In this document: positions 62,408 to 64,000 of the stretch, in pieces
Layout: every line of letters begins with the position of its first letter
Position numbering within the stretch: position 1 is the stretch's first letter
From: Shewanella carassii
GTDB lineage: Bacteria; Pseudomonadota; Gammaproteobacteria; Enterobacterales; Shewanellaceae
DNA length: 64,000 nucleotides
Reading direction: 5' to 3'
NCBI RefSeq assembly: GCF_002777975.1
Contig: NZ_NGVS01000023.1
Coordinates: 255,700-319,699 of the forward strand
The notes under the pieces: generated by a model
The model's input: the letters and a program-made list of their open reading frames with translations, nothing else
Databases searched by the model: none
Told to the model about the DNA's origin: nothing
Translations under genes and position numbers: made by a program

Positions 62408-64000
62408 ATGGCATTACTCAGGAAGCTCACCATCCTTCAGCGGCTCATTCTTATGCTGGTTCTGGCTGCGATAGGCACCCTGTGTTTCGCCAGTTTCTCC
62501 ATTAAAGAACAATACGACAACCTGCTCACTCAAAAATGGCTGCAAAATGACGCCCAGTTGAATACCGCGCTCTCGGTAGTCGCTGCTCACCGCGAACAAG
62601 CCAAAGCAGGAACACTGACACTCGAACAGGCTCAGCAAGAATCGGCCACTCTGGTGAGCCAGATGCGTTATGGCCGTGAAGGCTACTTCATTTTGCTGTC
62701 GGATAATGGCCAAATCATTGCCCACGGTGCCGAGCCCGCAAAGATAGGTCAATCCATCGCATCATACAGCATCAAGGATGGCACCAATCCCCTCGCCATA
62801 CTGCAACAGCAAGCCAAGGCCCAAGGTAGCGCCAAACTCAGTTATGCTATGTACAATCCCGCCAACGGTAATATCGAAGAAAAACTCACAGAGGCCAGAT
62901 ACGATAAAGACTGGGGCTGGACTCTGCTGACCGGTACCTATATCAGTGATATCAATGCCACCATGATGTCAGTTTCCATGGACTATGTAGTGATTATGGT
63001 ACTGATTGCCACGCCTATTTTTCTGTTTTTCCTGGTACTCAATCAATCGATTACCGCACCACTCAAGACGGCGATCGCCGCCATGGAAGATATCGCCCAA
63101 GGCGAAGGGGATCTCAGCAAGCGCCTCGATGGTCAAAGCCGTGACGAAGTGGCGGCTCTAGCCCGCGCCTTCAATAATTTTGTCGAAAAGATAGGTAGAA
63201 CCGTCAGCGAATTGCAGCCACTTGGTGCATCACTTGGGGAGGATGCCGAGCATTTAACGGTCGCGGTTCAAGAGTCGAACCACAGCGCAGATAACATTCA
63301 CAGAGAAACCGCCAGTGTGGCCACTGCGGTCAACCAAATGTTGGCCACCACTCAGGAGATGGCCAACAACACCCAGTTGGCTGCCGATGCTGCTTCCAGC
63401 GTCAAACAACAAGCCCTCAGCGGCAAAGAAACCATGGACACAACCTTGGCAAACTGTCAGGAACTGGTGCGCGAATTGCAGGCGGCAGAGAACCTCACAG
63501 AGACCCTGGGTCAGGCTTCCAGCAGAATTGGCGGCATTCTCGACGTTATCCGCACCATTGCCGAACAGACCAACCTCCTGGCACTCAATGCCGCCATCGA
63601 AGCCGCCCGCGCCGGTACTCACGGCCGCGGCTTTGCGGTTGTGGCCGATGAAGTGCGCGCCCTGGCCAACCGTACTCAGGACTCCACCAATGAAATTCAT
63701 AAGCTGATCAGTGAGATCCAGTCTGGCGTCAGTGCTGTCATGGACAGTAATGCACAAACCCAGCATCAATCTTCTGAACTGCAAAAGCAGGCTGAGGCGG
63801 CAGGTTCGGCCATGGATCAAATCCTGTCATTGGTAGCACAGATAAGCGATATGAACACTCAACTGGCCAGCGCCACCGAAGAGCAATCATTGGTAACCGA
63901 AGAGATCAACCGCAACGTCAGTACCATTTCCGAACTGACCCAAGTATCGGTTCAGGCCAATGCCAATAATCAAAATGCCGCCATGTCGCTGCAGCAGATC
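62408..64000 (+). CDS. Methyl-accepting chemotaxis protein (3' end outside window)
   Basis: 531 codons to the window edge, still open. TM helix 1 (about 11-30, [20 protein letters not shown]), a single-Cache periplasmic domain (about 33-185; [20 protein letters not shown] is the typical sCache_2 segment), TM helix 2 (about 190-215), then HAMP ([20 protein letters not shown]) and the signalling helices. The hairpin tip reads [18 protein letters not shown] then [18 protein letters not shown], characteristic of a functional receptor contacting CheA/CheW. Only the final adaptation helix end is missing. AAAGGAG lies 6 bases before the ATG. Ligand unknown; Cache receptors of this type often bind small organic acids. 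Confidence 0.95.
   Translation, partial: MALLRKLTILQRLILMLVLAAIGTLCFASFSIKEQYDNLLTQKWLQNDAQLNTALSVVAAHREQAKAGTLTLEQAQQESATLVSQMRYGREGYFILLSDNGQIIAHGAEPAKIGQSIASYSIKDGTNPLAILQQQAKAQGSAKLSYAMYNPANGNIEEKLTEARYDKDWGWTLLTGTYISDINATMMSVSMDYVVIMVLIATPIFLFFLVLNQSITAPLKTAIAAMEDIAQGEGDLSKRLDGQSRDEVAALARAFNNFVEKIGRTVSELQPLGASLGEDAEHLTVAVQESNHSADNIHRETASVATAVNQMLATTQEMANNTQLAADAASSVKQQALSGKETMDTTLANCQELVRELQAAENLTETLGQASSRIGGILDVIRTIAEQTNLLALNAAIEAARAGTHGRGFAVVADEVRALANRTQDSTNEIHKLISEIQSGVSAVMDSNAQTQHQSSELQKQAEAAGSAMDQILSLVAQISDMNTQLASATEEQSLVTEEINRNVSTISELTQVSVQANANNQNAAMSLQQI

Overview
The window reads as chromosomal DNA of a gammaproteobacterium of the genus Shewanella or a close relative. The main reason is the gene order hyaA-hyaB-hyaC-hyaD-(HypF-like)-hypF-hypB-hypC-hypD-hypE-hypA, which I recall as characteristic of the Shewanella respiratory [NiFe]-hydrogenase locus. 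Supporting signs are the cmoAB pair, a CSS-type EAL protein, a DUF3334-like protein, a psuK/psuG pair, and perfect FNR/EtrA-type boxes before the hydrogenase operon. This is recognition by eye, with no database search, so the species is not assigned. I see no rRNA, tRNA, CRISPR array or intact mobile element.

Layout. (1) 1-6.6 kb: aspS, a diguanylate cyclase with three periplasmic binding domains, and cmoAB (tRNA wobble uridine modification). (2) 6.7-13.7 kb: a tightly packed co-directional cluster of a retropepsin-like lipoprotein, a transglutaminase-fold 7TM protein without catalytic residues, a RimK-like ATP-grasp ligase, an M3-peptidase-fold protein whose HExxH site is erased, a secreted protein of unknown family and a LysR regulator. 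This is the best candidate here for an incompletely described system. (3) 13.9-14.3 kb: an internally deleted IS3-family remnant. (4) 14.4-24.3 kb: metabolic genes for acyl-CoA dehydrogenase, S9 peptidase, class I fumarase, PabB, a CoA-type Nudix hydrolase and AsnS.

(5) 24.4-47.7 kb is a nickel/hydrogen island. A four-gene ABC importer is transcribed leftward (nikA, nikB, a fused nikC-nikD, nikE, each joined by an ATGA overlap). A divergent nikR, a TonB-dependent receptor and a two-component system follow. The hya-hyp operon comes last, preceded by two FNR-type boxes exactly 60 bp apart. A coherent reading is that nickel enters through the outer membrane (possibly via the TonB receptor) and the importer, that NikR and HypA/HypB handle it, and that it is built into an anaerobically induced, membrane-anchored uptake hydrogenase. 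The small subunit has glycines where oxygen-tolerant enzymes carry extra cysteines.

(6) 47.9-64 kb is mixed: a 59-residue zinc-ribbon protein, a lipoprotein, small membrane and secreted proteins of unknown function, a FAN1-like VRR-NUC nuclease, a CSS-EAL phosphodiesterase, a minimal MscS-like channel followed by an internally deleted methyltransferase, a parvulin, YjbQ, an RsmB-family rRNA methyltransferase, psuK-psuG with twin operator-like repeats, a DUF3334-like protein, and a chemoreceptor cut by the window end.
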